64,000 nucleotides of DNA from Methylomonas sp. LL1 (GTDB taxonomy: Bacteria > Pseudomonadota > Gammaproteobacteria > Methylococcales > Methylomonadaceae). Under the pieces are notes generated by a model. It was not told the DNA's origin, ran no database searches, and saw only the letters and a list, made by a program, of their open reading frames with translations. Each line of letters opens with the position of its first letter. Within the stretch, counting starts at the first letter, position 1. Positions 27,911-36,782 of the stretch are shown piece after piece. Where the stretch lies: positions 1,922,001 to 1,986,000 of the forward strand of contig NZ_CP064653.1 in the NCBI RefSeq assembly GCF_015711015.1, read 5' to 3'. The translations under genes were made by a program, and so were the position numbers.

Positions 27911-28594
27911 ATGACCAGTCCCGACAACCCCCTCTGGCTGCAATTTTGGCGCGACCAGCGCGACGACTTTCACCAGGAGGCGGTCAATCCGCTGTTAATC
28001 AAGTTTTGGCCCAGCCTGAAGCTGGCGCGGGATAGCCGGGTATTTGTGCCGCTTTGCGGCAAAAGCCTGGATATGATCTGGCTGTTACAACAAGGCTATG
28101 AGGTGGTTGGGGTCGAGTTGAGTCCGGTGGCGGTTCAGGCTTTTTTCCAGGAAAACAGGCTCAAGCCTAGCCGCAAAAAACAAGGTAAATTCACGGTTTG
28201 GTGGCACGGCAAACTCAGCATTCTGTGCGGCGATTATTTTTCGCTCACCGAAGCCGATATCGGCCCGATCGATACGGTATACGACCGGGCGGCCCTGACC
28301 GCGCTACCGGAAACTATCCGAGCCCATTATGTAAACCACTTGCAACGCATCATTCCTGACAACTGCACGATTTTCCTGCTGACCACCGAGGATGCGGAGG
28401 CTAATCAAACGCTGGCTCAGACGCTGGGCGTTGCCGAAGAAATCAGCGCGCTGTATCAACGCAATTTTACGATCGATTTGGCTCACGTCGACAGTGTGTT
28501 CGAGCTAAATCCCGGTGCGCCGGATCAATCCGCCGAACGCACCGAATATAAAGTGTATTGCCTGCGTAATAAACCGGCCGTAGCCTTTATTTGA
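27911..28594 (+). CDS. tpm: Thiopurine S-methyltransferase family protein
   Basis: A 227-residue SAM-dependent methyltransferase of the TPMT family: start NPLWLQFWRDQRDDFHQ, SAM-binding VFVPLCGKSLDMIWLL, VVGVELSPVAV and DRAALTALP. Bacterial members methylate tellurite, selenite or thiol compounds. An ATG ten bases upstream (27901) is in another frame. It is preceded by weak ribosome-binding sequence only. Confidence 0.9.
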   Translation: MTSPDNPLWLQFWRDQRDDFHQEAVNPLLIKFWPSLKLARDSRVFVPLCGKSLDMIWLLQQGYEVVGVELSPVAVQAFFQENRLKPSRKKQGKFTVWWHGKLSILCGDYFSLTEADIGPIDTVYDRAALTALPETIRAHYVNHLQRIIPDNCTIFLLTTEDAEANQTLAQTLGVAEEISALYQRNFTIDLAHVDSVFELNPGAPDQSAERTEYKVYCLRNKPAVAFI

Positions 28595-28915
28595 AAGGTT
28601 TTAAAAAACACGCTCACTCGCGGCGCCAAACCCGCCAGCAATTTCGCGTCAATCACCCCGTGTCCGGTCAATGACTCCCGGCTGACAGGGGTTTGGCTGC
28701 ACTCACCCATGCAGCAGCTCTCAATCACGCATAACAACCTCTCCCAACCCCATAAAATCATTAAAGTATTACTTTGGATAAGTTGAAACTTGCCTGTATG
28801 ATTGTTCCCAGCAATGAAAAGGCTAAAAGTCATCGGCAAGAATGACGAAGCCACTACTCCCCGCCGTTCATTGCCAACATAATTCCAATAAAAAACGCAT
28901 ACGGGAAGGAAAGAC
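28595..28915. other. Intergenic region before the ba3 oxidase
   Basis: These 321 bases hold no gene I can support. The last bases include GGGAAGGAAAG, the ribosome-binding site for the small oxidase subunit. The oxidase promoter presumably lies here, but I could not assign one with confidence. Confidence 0.4.
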
Positions 28916-29068
28916 ATGAACAATATCTCGGAAGAAGAACGCCAAAAAATACTGGCCAGCTCGCCGGTCGGCACCTGGGCCTTGATGCTGATTGTCGGCG
29001 GCGGCATGGTGATCGCCTGGCTACTGATGTACTACGGGGTGTTTCTACCCCGCGGCCATATCGGATAG
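28916..29068 (+). CDS. Small single-helix subunit (IIa-like) of ba3 cytochrome oxidase
   Basis: A 50-residue protein with one membrane helix (about 20-41, WALMLIVGGGMVIAWLL) and a short positively charged end. It lies directly before subunit II (9-base gap, with TAGGAGG), the position of the IIa/CbaD subunit in B-type oxidase operons. GGAAGG precedes the ATG. Assignment rests on size, topology and position. Confidence 0.7.
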   Translation: MNNISEEERQKILASSPVGTWALMLIVGGGMVIAWLLMYYGVFLPRGHIG

Positions 29069-29077
29069 GAGGCTGCC

Positions 29078-29602
29078 ATGCATATCGATCAACTGGAAAA
29101 AAAATGGGCCGGCATTTCCCTGGGGATTGCCGGCCTTTTTGTCGTCGTCATCCTGACTTCGGCCTTGTTTCACGGCATCCATGCCCCGAGTAACGTCGAA
29201 ACCATAGATTCGGCCCGCCTGCATTTGTCCAAGGAATTTGCCGAAGATAATCTCGGCGCCCAAAAAAATCCCGATGGCAGTCTGACGGTGCGGATGGTAG
29301 CCGGCCGCTATGGCTTTTATCCCAAAACCCTGACTCTGCCGTCAGACACTCATATCACCTTTCGCTGGGTCAGCCTGGACGTGATTCACGGCGTACACAT
29401 TCCGATGACCAATATGAGCACGATGATCGTGCCCGGCTACGTGGCGCAGGTAAAAACCGAGCTGCACCATACCGGCGATTATCCGCTGCTGTGCAACGAA
29501 TATTGCGGCATGGGCCATGCGCATATGTGGAGCAATATCAAGGTGATTAGCAAGGCAGAGTGGGAAGCGCTTAATAACAATGGGGGAGCGCATCATGGAT
29601 AA
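29078..29602 (+). CDS. ba3-type cytochrome c oxidase subunit II
   Basis: A 174-residue protein with one N-terminal membrane helix (about 12-32) and a periplasmic cupredoxin domain. The CuA ligands are present: H104 in DVIHGVHIP, and C139, C143, H147 and M150 in CNEYCGMGHAHM. The short, one-helix form is typical of B-type (ba3) oxidases. TAGGAGG precedes the ATG. It takes electrons from a c-type cytochrome, perhaps the dihaem protein encoded three genes on. Its stop lies inside the first codons of subunit I. Confidence 0.9.
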   Translation: MHIDQLEKKWAGISLGIAGLFVVVILTSALFHGIHAPSNVETIDSARLHLSKEFAEDNLGAQKNPDGSLTVRMVAGRYGFYPKTLTLPSDTHITFRWVSLDVIHGVHIPMTNMSTMIVPGYVAQVKTELHHTGDYPLLCNEYCGMGHAHMWSNIKVISKAEWEALNNNGGAHHG

Positions 29603-31214
29603 CGCAGTCGAGAAAAAATTGGCGCTGACCCATCTGTGGGTCGCATTCGGCGCTTTCGCGCTGGCCTCGGTGATGGGTTTGTATCAGGTCATCGAACGTA
29701 GCGGCTTTTTCGGTTTTCTGGAGTCGCGCGAGGTCTATTACGCCTCGGTCAGTACCCATGGGGTGTTGATGGGCTTCGTGCTGACCTTCTTCTTTATCAT
29801 GGGTTTTGGCTATTACGTCGCCACCAGCAGTTTGAAGCTGCCGGTGTGGAATAAAACCTTCGCCTGGACCGGCTTCGGCGTGGCGCTGACCGGCGTGGTA
29901 CTGGCGGCCTTACCGCTGCTGGCCGGCCGGGCATCGGTGCTGTATACCTTCTATCCGCCGCTGATGGCGCATCCGATTTTTTATATCGGCGCCACCTTGC
30001 TGGTAGTCGGCTCCTGGTTCTGGTGTGTGTCGATGATCGTCATGTACATGCAATGGAAGAAGGCCAACCCCGGCCTGCCGGTGCCGCTGGCGATGTTCGC
30101 CACCACCGCCAACGCTATCTTGTGGCTGTGGACCAGCGTCGGCGTCGCGGCCGAAGTATTGTTCCAATTGATTCCCTGGGCCTTGGGCTGGATAGACACG
30201 ATTGATGACGGCTTAGCACGAACCCTGTTTGCCTGGACCCTGCACCCCATCGTCTACTTCTGGCTGATCCCGACCTATACCGCTTTTTACACCCTGGTGC
30301 CGAAACAGGCCGGCGGCTTTGTGTTCAGTGACGAAATGGCCCGGGCCGCGTTCATCCTGCTGGTGGTATTCAGCTTGCCGATCGGCTTTCACCACCTTTA
30401 TATGGATCCTGAACAAAGCCACGGCTGGAAACTGCTGCATGCGGTCGGCACCTTCGTGGTGACCTTGCCGACCTTCATTACCGGCTTTACCGTAATCGCC
30501 TCGCTGGAAATCGCCGGCCGTCTGAACGGCGGCAAGGGCCTGTTCGGCTGGATCGCCGCCCTGCCCTGGACCAATCCGATGGTGCTGGCCATCATACTCG
30601 GCTTGTTGATGCTGATCTTCGGCGGTTTCGGCGGCCTGATCAACGCCAGCTATGCGATGAATGCGATGGTGCATAACACCGCCTGGGTATCCGGCCATTT
30701 CCATCTGATCTTCGGCGGCACCACCATCATCATGTATTTCGGCATCGCCTATTACTTCTGGCCGGTGTTGACCGGCAAGCCGCTGCATTGTCCATCAATG
30801 GCAATTACCCAGTTGTGGACCTGGTTCGTCGGCATGATCATCCTGACCACGCCTTGGCACATCCTGGGCTTGCTGGGCCAACCGCGCCGCATCGATAGCG
30901 TCAATTACAACAATCTGTTGACGCTGTCCTGGGAACCTTACGAAGCGACGATGATATTCGGCGGCGCGATCCTGATCTACTCTTCCGGATTGCTGATTTA
31001 CAACCTGTATAAAACCCAGGTCGGCAGCGAAAGCTACCAAGGCGAAGTGGAATACGCCGAACCGATCCATGCGGTGACCAATTTGCCCAACTATTTGAAC
31101 AGCTTTAGCCTGTGGAACATCGTCATCGCCGTATTCATGTTGATTGCCTTCGGTTACCCGATCCTGCAATTCTTCTTGATGGAAACCTTTGGTTCAGGCA
31201 GATGGGGGGTCTGA
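29595..31214 (+). CDS. ba3-type cytochrome c oxidase subunit I
   Basis: A 539-residue haem-copper oxidase with about 13 helices. It has the low-spin haem His (STHGVLMGF), the B-type active-site stretch TLHPIVYFWLIPTY (CuB His linked to Tyr), CuB ligands GFHHLYMDP and haem ligands VSGHFHLIFGG. The D-channel motif of A-type oxidases is absent, as expected for family B. The open frame begins at 29580, but GGGGGAG is placed for the ATG at 29595. It reduces O2 to water and pumps protons, usually with high O2 affinity. Confidence 0.92.
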   Translation: MDNAVEKKLALTHLWVAFGAFALASVMGLYQVIERSGFFGFLESREVYYASVSTHGVLMGFVLTFFFIMGFGYYVATSSLKLPVWNKTFAWTGFGVALTGVVLAALPLLAGRASVLYTFYPPLMAHPIFYIGATLLVVGSWFWCVSMIVMYMQWKKANPGLPVPLAMFATTANAILWLWTSVGVAAEVLFQLIPWALGWIDTIDDGLARTLFAWTLHPIVYFWLIPTYTAFYTLVPKQAGGFVFSDEMARAAFILLVVFSLPIGFHHLYMDPEQSHGWKLLHAVGTFVVTLPTFITGFTVIASLEIAGRLNGGKGLFGWIAALPWTNPMVLAIILGLLMLIFGGFGGLINASYAMNAMVHNTAWVSGHFHLIFGGTTIIMYFGIAYYFWPVLTGKPLHCPSMAITQLWTWFVGMIILTTPWHILGLLGQPRRIDSVNYNNLLTLSWEPYEATMIFGGAILIYSSGLLIYNLYKTQVGSESYQGEVEYAEPIHAVTNLPNYLNSFSLWNIVIAVFMLIAFGYPILQFFLMETFGSGRWGV

Positions 31215-31216
31215 TC

Positions 31217-31864
31217 ATGAAAAAAATCATTCTAACCACAGCCTTATTGTTACCTACGCTGGTAAGCGCTCAACCATCCTCGCAAGTGGCGTGGAGCGCC
31301 GATCAGATTAATTTCGTCAAGGCCGGCAACCTGCGGAAAGGCCAGGAACTGGCCAAAACTTGCGCCGCCTGCCATGGCGACAAAGGCATCAGCGTTTCGC
31401 CGACTTATCCGTCCTTGGCCGGGCAATTGCCGACTTACCTCTACAAACAGCTGCAGGATTACAGCAACGGCGACCGCCAGGATCCGATGATGACCGCTGT
31501 CGCCAAGGGTATGAGCCAACAAGACAGCGCGGATTTGGCTGCCTGGTTCGGCTCGCAACAGCCGGCTTTTCAATCACGTAGCGTTATGGTGTATGAGCAG
31601 GCGGAAAATCTGGTGAAAAACGGCAGCACCGACCGGGTGTTACCGCCTTGCGAAGTCTGCCACGGCGCCGACGGCAAGGGCCAAGCGGTCGATTTACCGG
31701 GAGTTTCCGGTCAAAATGCCGCTTATATTTCGGCCACGCTGAGGGCCTTCAAGGCCGGCGAGCGTCATAACGACATCTACAGCCGAATGCGCCTGCTTGC
31801 CGAAAGCCTGACCGAGCAGGAAATTGAAGAACTGGGGTTTTATTATCAAAACATCAAAAACTAA
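31217..31864 (+). CDS. Dihaem cytochrome c (c4-like)
   Basis: A 215-residue periplasmic protein with a signal peptide (cleaved near VSAQ) and two cytochrome c domains, CAACH (49-53) and CEVCH (145-149). Each is followed by a Met-containing stretch (MMTAVAKGM; MRLLAESL). Size and arrangement fit cytochrome c4 family electron donors. The upstream open frame extension is a read-through of subunit I sequence; the ATG at 31217 lies two bases after the oxidase stop. It is likely the direct electron donor to the ba3 oxidase. Confidence 0.88.
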   Translation: MKKIILTTALLLPTLVSAQPSSQVAWSADQINFVKAGNLRKGQELAKTCAACHGDKGISVSPTYPSLAGQLPTYLYKQLQDYSNGDRQDPMMTAVAKGMSQQDSADLAAWFGSQQPAFQSRSVMVYEQAENLVKNGSTDRVLPPCEVCHGADGKGQAVDLPGVSGQNAAYISATLRAFKAGERHNDIYSRMRLLAESLTEQEIEELGFYYQNIKN

Positions 31865-31919
31865 ACGTCTGTCGATATAGCGCGGGCCGGCATGTATTGT
31901 GCCCGCCTGCCTTAGGCGA

Positions 31920-32021
31920 TTTTTTGAGAAAGATCATACCCATTGTCAGTCCTTCGTTCGCTGTGCGAAGCCGAAGTAGTCGAAGCGAATGATTGACTTC
32001 GACTCCGCTCAGTCAACGGCA
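31920..32021 (+). repeat. Dispersed intergenic repeat family 1, copy b
   Basis: Begins TTTTTTGAGAAA ... ACCCATTG and ends GACTTCGACTCCGCTCAGTC, the two conserved blocks of the family (see 4441, 41695, 63462). It fills most of the 230-base gap after the cytochrome gene. Confidence 0.7.
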
Positions 32022-32094
32022 AATATCTCGGACCGGGTAACTTTATTTCCATAAATAGCCTTAGCCCTTTTGCTCACAACCTTTTGGATTGCTT

Positions 32095-32886
32095 ATGTCC
32101 AACGAATGCAATGTACCCGCTAAATATGCCTACAGGGGCGCCAATCTAACCAGTTTCGGCACCTCGATCAAATTACTGTTTACCGGTTATTTGGTCACCA
32201 TCGCCGCCGGTTATCTGATGGCGCTGATACAAATTCTGTTTACCCACGGCATGGCCGACGGCAAATTCGGTTTGTCGCTGAATGATGTGGTATATAGCTA
32301 CTACGGCGATCGTTCCGGCTCGGTACTGGAATCGAAACTGAATGGCTCGATGAAATTCAACGCTCCCGACCAAGAGCGCTTCAAACTGATTCAATGGGTG
32401 CGTGACGGCGCCTCGGAAGCCGAATACAACGCCAGTATCAAAACTATCGTCGATCAAAATTGCGTGATTTGCCACAACGCGGGCGCTAACTCGTTGCCGG
32501 ATTTTTCCCAATTCGCCAACCTTAAAAAAGTCTCGGAATCCAGCGAGGGCGCCACCTTTCAATCACTAACCCGTTTGTCTCACATCCATTTATTCGGCAT
32601 CAGCTTCATCTTCATGTTCGTCGGCATTATATTCAGCTTCAGTACCGGCGTGCCCTGCTGTTACAAGTATCCGGCGATAGTAATGCCTTACCTGTTTTTA
32701 TTGATCGACATCGCCTCCTGGTGGCTGACCAAACTGAACCCGCATTTCGCCTGGCTGGTGATCATAGCCGGTTTTGGGCTGGGGATTTCCTTTGCCTTCA
32801 TGTGGTGCGTATCGATGTACCAGATGTGGATACTGGGCGGCGTCCTCGGCCAGTCGGACCGGCGCAATGCGATCATGCGTGATTGA
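32095..32886 (+). CDS. Integral membrane protein with a c-type haem motif, function unknown
   Basis: A 263-residue protein. It has one helix at about 25-50, then a ~120-residue loop carrying CVICH (123-127), which should be periplasmic for haem attachment, then four helices (about 158-255) with a short basic C-terminus. The His in LSHIHLFGISF is a further possible metal or haem ligand. The start is the ATG at 32095; the frame opens two codons earlier at TTG. Encoded between a ba3 oxidase and a haem-containing chemoreceptor, it may join the respiratory chain or redox sensing. I do not recognise a characterised family. Confidence 0.75.
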   Translation: MSNECNVPAKYAYRGANLTSFGTSIKLLFTGYLVTIAAGYLMALIQILFTHGMADGKFGLSLNDVVYSYYGDRSGSVLESKLNGSMKFNAPDQERFKLIQWVRDGASEAEYNASIKTIVDQNCVICHNAGANSLPDFSQFANLKKVSESSEGATFQSLTRLSHIHLFGISFIFMFVGIIFSFSTGVPCCYKYPAIVMPYLFLLIDIASWWLTKLNPHFAWLVIIAGFGLGISFAFMWCVSMYQMWILGGVLGQSDRRNAIMRD

Positions 32887-32941
32887 TTGCCCGCTTCCAC
32901 CCATCCTTAATCTAAACTAATTTCGTATAAAGTGAGCCGTC

Positions 32942-34549
32942 ATGGATAACCCCGCATCCATCCAATCCAAAATCCTGTTAAGCATCGCCAGCGTGTTCCT
33001 GCTGCTGATGTCGGTCAGTATCCTATTCATGGCCGATCGACAAAAACAAATGATACAAACCCTGGCCACCGATAAGGCTCACGATATTGCCCACGGTTAT
33101 TTCGACGGCCTGAACGCAATGATGCTGGCCGGCTCGATGACCCAAAGCCGATTTTTACGCGAGAAGATCGAATCCCATGCCGACGTGACCGATGCCCGTT
33201 TGATTCGCGGAAAAGCCATCGTCGACGTATTCGGCCCCGGCGCGCCCGAGCAAGTTCCGGCCGACGAACTGGATCAACAAGCTCTGGCCGGCAACGCGGT
33301 CACCGTCAAAAGCGGCAGCGCCACGGGTGAAGGCATTACGATACTGGAACCCGTCATCGCCAGCAGCAACTTTAAGGGCACCAACTGCCTGAACTGCCAT
33401 GCGGTGCCGGAAGGCACCGTCATGGGCGCGGTACGTATTTCCTATTCGCTGACCAATCTGCATGCCAAAATCAATGAAGACATCCTGATTGCCGGCCTGA
33501 TCGCCGCGGTTTTATTCATTGCCGGCATGACGCTGATCACTTTTCTGATGCGAAAAATCGTGGTCAAGCCGCTGGCTGAAATTCGTAATACCATGAACCT
33601 GATCAGCCAGAATGCCGATTTACGCCAACGACTGACGATAGATTCCAACGACGAAATCGGCCAACTCAGTACCTCATTCAATGCGATGCTAAGCAACTTT
33701 GCCAACAGCCTGAATCAGGTATCGGAAACCAGTCTGGAATTGAGTAACGCCACCGCAAAAATTTCCAGCGTTGCCAGCCAAACCACGGCGGCGGCTAAAC
33801 AGCAAAACCAAGAAACCGAATCGGTTTTACATGCCATCAACCAACTGGAATCCTCGGTCAAGGATGTGCGCAGCGGAGCTGGCGGAGCCGCCCAGGCCTC
33901 GATCGAAGCCGATCAACAAGCCGCCAAGGGCGCCGCCACCACCAAAAACGCCATCGACGGCATTTATGAATTGGTGGCCGAAATTGAACGCGCATCGGAA
34001 GTCATCAAACGCCTGGACGAAAAAAGCAAGGGCGTCGGCTCGGTATTGGATGTGATTAAAGGCCTGGCGGAACAAACCAACCTGCTGGCACTCAACGCCG
34101 CCATTGAGGCGGCCCGGGCCGGCGAACAAGGCCGAGGCTTTGCCGTGGTGGCGGATGAAGTCAGAACCTTGGCTACCCGCTCGCACAAAGCCACCGAGGA
34201 AATCGAAAGTATCATCGAACAACTGCAACACGAAGCCAAGGATGCGGTGGCCGTGATGGAAAATGCCAAGCTCAGCGCCGAACAACGCCGCTCACAAGTT
34301 CAGAGCGCCGACGAAGGCTTGAACCTGATTGCGTCCAGGGTAGCGCACATTCGCCAATTGAATGCGCAAATGGCGGACGCCGCCGACAACCAGAACCAGG
34401 TCGCCCAGCACGTCAGCCAAAGCGTCGCCAACATCGGCCGCTTGACCGATCGCACCGCCCAGGACGCCGCGCAAACCAATGCCGCCAGTCACGAACTGGT
34501 TAAGTTGGCTAATCGCCTGAACCAATTAGTCGCGCAGTTCAAGCGATAA
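32942..34549 (+). CDS. Methyl-accepting chemotaxis protein with c-type haem in the sensor domain
   Basis: A 535-residue receptor. It has helix 1 (about 10-30) and a periplasmic domain with CLNCH (149-153, in [13 protein letters not shown]), a single covalent-haem site of the Tll0287/DUF3365-like kind. Helix 2 (about 180-200), HAMP and a full signalling domain follow, with the hairpin tip [34 protein letters not shown]. It should report redox state, O2 or NO to CheA. There is no C-terminal CheR-binding pentapeptide. It stands 55 bases after the haem-containing membrane protein and near the ba3 oxidase. Confidence 0.9.
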   Translation: MDNPASIQSKILLSIASVFLLLMSVSILFMADRQKQMIQTLATDKAHDIAHGYFDGLNAMMLAGSMTQSRFLREKIESHADVTDARLIRGKAIVDVFGPGAPEQVPADELDQQALAGNAVTVKSGSATGEGITILEPVIASSNFKGTNCLNCHAVPEGTVMGAVRISYSLTNLHAKINEDILIAGLIAAVLFIAGMTLITFLMRKIVVKPLAEIRNTMNLISQNADLRQRLTIDSNDEIGQLSTSFNAMLSNFANSLNQVSETSLELSNATAKISSVASQTTAAAKQQNQETESVLHAINQLESSVKDVRSGAGGAAQASIEADQQAAKGAATTKNAIDGIYELVAEIERASEVIKRLDEKSKGVGSVLDVIKGLAEQTNLLALNAAIEAARAGEQGRGFAVVADEVRTLATRSHKATEEIESIIEQLQHEAKDAVAVMENAKLSAEQRRSQVQSADEGLNLIASRVAHIRQLNAQMADAADNQNQVAQHVSQSVANIGRLTDRTAQDAAQTNAASHELVKLANRLNQLVAQFKR

Positions 34550-34555
34550 TGGATC

Positions 34556-34640
34556 GGGATTCCGTCAAAAATAAGTTCCCGATATTCGAATGTCCTGGGG
34601 CGAATTGATTCGTCCTGGGCGATTAAAATCACCCAATCAT
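34556..34640 (+). repeat. Dispersed intergenic repeat family 2, copy A
   Basis: Contains GGATTCCGTCAAAAATAAG, CCCGATATTCGAATGTCC and GGGCGATTAAAATC. These blocks recur at 41848-41985 (same strand) and inverted at 40693-40813. It separates the receptor gene from the integron tail and touches the end of the DUF302 gene. Confidence 0.7.
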
Positions 34641-35020
34641 TTCGCCTCGTCAACCATTCGCTTGGTTTTCTCCTCGATTTCCCTGGCAATTTGCGCCAAT
34701 GCGGCATCCTGGGATAGCGCCGCAAGCATTTCGGCCGGCTTGATCAGGCCGATCTTCGTTTTACCTTTGTCCGTGAACACCGAGATACGGCACGGTAGCG
34801 CCATGTTTAGACGCATATCGGTTGAAAGAACCTTCGCAGCTTGCCCCGGATTGCAGACCTCGAAAATCTTGCACTGCTCATCAAATGAAATACCTTTACC
34901 GCGAAGGGTGGTTCCTAAGTCGTGGACATGCAGCACCCCGAAATCGTGCCGTTTAACCGCGGCATCGAGGTCCACCGACGCCTGTTCGAATGATTTGCCG
35001 GTCTCAACAATGTAGTACAT
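34637..35020 (-). CDS. DUF302 domain protein, probable last gene of the integron array
   Basis: A 127-residue protein with the DUF302 fold (SFEQASVDLDAAVKRHDFGVL ... FEVCNP ... ALPCRISVF). These are small cytoplasmic proteins of unknown role, often linked to sulfur or redox genes. It follows an attC R' core (35109-35115), so it starts like a cassette, but no attC follows: repeat family 2 begins at its stop. A 19-codon frame (35062-35004, after GAGGAG) overlaps its start and could couple translation. It may be a cassette that lost its attC. Confidence 0.75.
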   Translation of the reverse strand: MYYIVETGKSFEQASVDLDAAVKRHDFGVLHVHDLGTTLRGKGISFDEQCKIFEVCNPGQAAKVLSTDMRLNMALPCRISVFTDKGKTKIGLIKPAEMLAALSQDAALAQIAREIEEKTKRMVDEAK

Positions 35021-35062
35021 GGGTCATCTCCATCTTTTCAAAACTAGACATTAAAGCAGACA
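35004..35062 (-). CDS. Possible 19-residue leader ORF overlapping the DUF302 start
   Basis: MSALMSSFEK... in a different frame from DUF302, preceded by a good GAGGAG. Its stop falls 16 bases inside the DUF302 gene, whose own ribosome-binding site is weak. It could serve translational coupling. Confidence 0.3.
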
Positions 35063-35108
35063 TTCGTTTCTCCTCGTGTTTTTCAGTTGCATCCAGACCT
35101 GTTTCCAT

Positions 35109-35199
35109 GCCTAACGAGCTAAAGGGCGGGCGCGCGACGGTAGCGGAGGATACCGGCAAACGCAGGTTGCCAGGCGTTTGGTTGACCGAATGGTTAGGC
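35109..35199 (-). other. attC site 4 (91 bp)
   Basis: Minus strand: R'' GCCTAAC (35199-35193) and R' GTTAGGC (35115-35109) with imperfectly paired sequence between. R'' is the exact complement of the R' core at 35618-35624 at the cassette's other edge, as expected for one cassette. The stop of the membrane-protein gene lies within R''. Confidence 0.8.
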
Positions 35200-35616
35200 C
35201 AAGCAGCGGAAACGAAAGAAGACATACGGTGCAACGGCAACCCAGACTAGGACAACGACCCAGACTCGCCCCTCGAAAATGTTGTAATTCGCGAGCAATT
35301 CAGACCAAGAGTGTCCGCCGACAAAGTGGAAGAAGAGAAATTCAAATGCCACCGTAAGCGCGGCCCACGCCAGGCCGATGGTAATGGCGTCGTGCGCGGA
35401 AGACGGCGGGTAAAAGCGAATGAAGACCCAGATAACTGCCCCGAGCGACAGAACACTTGTCACCGTGGACACCTGATGCGCGGTAAGCTCACTCATGTGT
35501 TTGCCATAGCTGAGGTCGCGCGCGGCACCATTTGCTATTGAAACAAGCAGCATGACGAACCATGCGGCGAGGTATTTCCAAGTATCCAAAACATCCATGA
35601 TGAATGATGTAGGCAT
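35194..35616 (-). CDS. Cassette 4: small integral membrane protein
   Basis: A 140-residue protein with four hydrophobic helices (about 12-30, 50-70, 80-100, 115-135) and no recognised motif. The first ATG (35616) lies two bases from the attC R' core; a second at 35598 starts MDVLDTWKYLAAW. Its stop is inside the R'' of its own attC, typical for cassettes. Function unknown. It has no promoter of its own that I can see. Confidence 0.7.
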   Translation of the reverse strand: MPTSFIMDVLDTWKYLAAWFVMLLVSIANGAARDLSYGKHMSELTAHQVSTVTSVLSLGAVIWVFIRFYPPSSAHDAITIGLAWAALTVAFEFLFFHFVGGHSWSELLANYNIFEGRVWVVVLVWVAVAPYVFFRFRCLA

Positions 35617-35617
35617 G

Positions 35618-35684
35618 GCCTAACGTTTGAATCCACAGACCAGCGCAGCTTTTCGCGCAAGTTCGGTGAAATAATGGGTTGGGC
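35618..35684 (-). other. attC site 3 (67 bp)
   Basis: Minus strand: R'' GCCCAAC (35684-35678) and R' GTTAGGC (35624-35618); the inner part includes TTGCGCG / CTGCGC that can pair. It follows the stop of the truncated cassette-3 gene by six bases. Confidence 0.75.
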
Positions 35685-35690
35685 CGCGCA

Positions 35691-35825
35691 CTATGACAGC
35701 CCCCAGTGCTTTTCCAATCGAAAAACCTCATCAAGCAGCATTTGTTTTCGCACATCTTCGCCTCTGCCTCCACCAGCATACATCGAGCGAGGTACTTCGA
35801 ATTTTTCGATTATTTCCTTCGCCAT
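35691..35825 (-). pseudogene. Cassette 3: truncated gene remnant (C-terminal 44-50 codons)
   Basis: From ATG at 35825 to TAG at 35691 the frame reads MAKEIIEKFEVPRSMYAGGG... ending EKHWGLS. Upstream codons (AEYSSLRSH) also look coding until a stop just before the 35863-35921 inverted repeat. Ending six bases before an attC R'', it is the tail of a cassette gene whose 5' part was removed when the IS91-type sequence arrived. Confidence 0.5.
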
Positions 35826-35862
35826 GTGCGACCGTAGGCTTGAATATTCAGCCCGCGTAGAT

Positions 35863-35921
35863 TAGCGACAGCGTAATCGTACGAATTTGAAAACAACTTT
35901 CCTCCGATTACGCTGTCGCTA
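35863..35921. repeat. 17-bp perfect inverted repeat at the IS91 remnant edge
   Basis: TAGCGACAGCGTAATCG at 35863-35879 and its exact complement at 35905-35921, separated by 25 bases. It lies at the junction between the broken cassette gene and the transposase remnant. Confidence 0.7.
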
Positions 35922-36435
35922 TTCGGAGCTACGTGGACTAGAGGCGATCATACAACAAGGACTGGTACTCCCAGCCCGTTACCCCGAAAGCTGGGTCGTC
36001 GACGTCAAGTCGGTCGGCAGCGGCGACAAGGCGTTGGTTTATCTTGGCCGCTATCTTTATAAAGGCGTCATCCAGGAAAACGACATTGTCGCCTGCCGCG
36101 ACGGTCAGGTGACCTTCCGTTATCAGGACAGCAAGAGCCGCCAGATGCGGACTCGAACGCTGCCCGGCGCCCAGTTCCTTTGGCTGATTCTCCGGCATGT
36201 CTTGCCCAAGGGTTTCAGGCGGGCCCGCAACTTCGGTTTTTTGCACCCCAACAGCAAACGACTGATCGGCTTGCTGCAATACCTGCTCGGTTTGAATCCA
36301 AACCGGGCACTGGCATGGCTGAGAAAACGGCCACCACTCACCTGCGCCTGCTGCGGCGGAGACATGCGGATTGTGAAAACACGCATCCCGGCGATCTTAC
36401 GCCGCCAGACAATGCCCACCGGCCAACCGGGTTGA
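35887..36435 (+). pseudogene. IS91-family transposase, N-terminally truncated
   Basis: About 165 residues with the IS91 transposase C-terminal half: VKSVGSGDKALVYLGRYLYKG, FRYQDS, FLWLILRHVLPKGF, RNFGFLHP and a CACCGG Cys motif. Full IS91 transposases are about 380-400 residues, with the HUH and Tyr nuclease part at the N-terminus and middle; here homology begins abruptly near 35935, so it is a dead fragment. It lies opposite to the cassettes. Confidence 0.8.
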
Positions 36436-36660
36436 GGGGGCCACAGGCTATGTAAACGATTAACGAAACCGGCCATACGATCATCGGCCTTTTCAAGGCC
36501 GACAGCTTCGTTCGGCCAAAATCAGGCTAAAGCATCCCAAAAAGCGGCCTTCCGATGCCATCGAAGCGATAGGTCGCCACTCCTATGCGAGTTCTGGGTC
36601 TTGAAGCGGTAACCAAGCCTTCGCGACCCAAGAACTCCGAAAAGCTATTTTCTTAAATAA
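36436..36660 (+). mobile_element. IS91-type right end with hairpin
   Basis: After the transposase stop, an imperfect stem GAGTTCTGGGTC (36589-36600) / GACCCAAGAACTC (36625-36637) is seen, preceded by GGCC-rich palindromes near 36460-36525. IS91 elements carry such a hairpin near their oriIS end. No gene is visible here. The exact IS boundary is not determinable by eye. Confidence 0.45.
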
Positions 36661-36692
36661 AGAATACCGTTAGCACTGTGACCACCGGGCTT

Positions 36693-36755
36693 GTCCAACA
36701 ACCGGTTCAGATTGTGGTTCGCGTTGCTCACACAATCTAACCTTATTCGTTATAC
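36693..36755 (-). other. attC site 2 (63 bp)
   Basis: Minus strand: R'' GTATAAC (36755-36749) and R' GTTGGAC (36699-36693). Between them GGTTAGATTGTG pairs with CACAATCTGAACC around a 14-base loop, a strong extended hairpin as needed for folded single-strand attC. R'' exactly complements the GTTATAC core at 37188-37194. Confidence 0.85.
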
Positions 36756-36782
36756 ATTTTTAATTTTATTGAGGTAATACAC

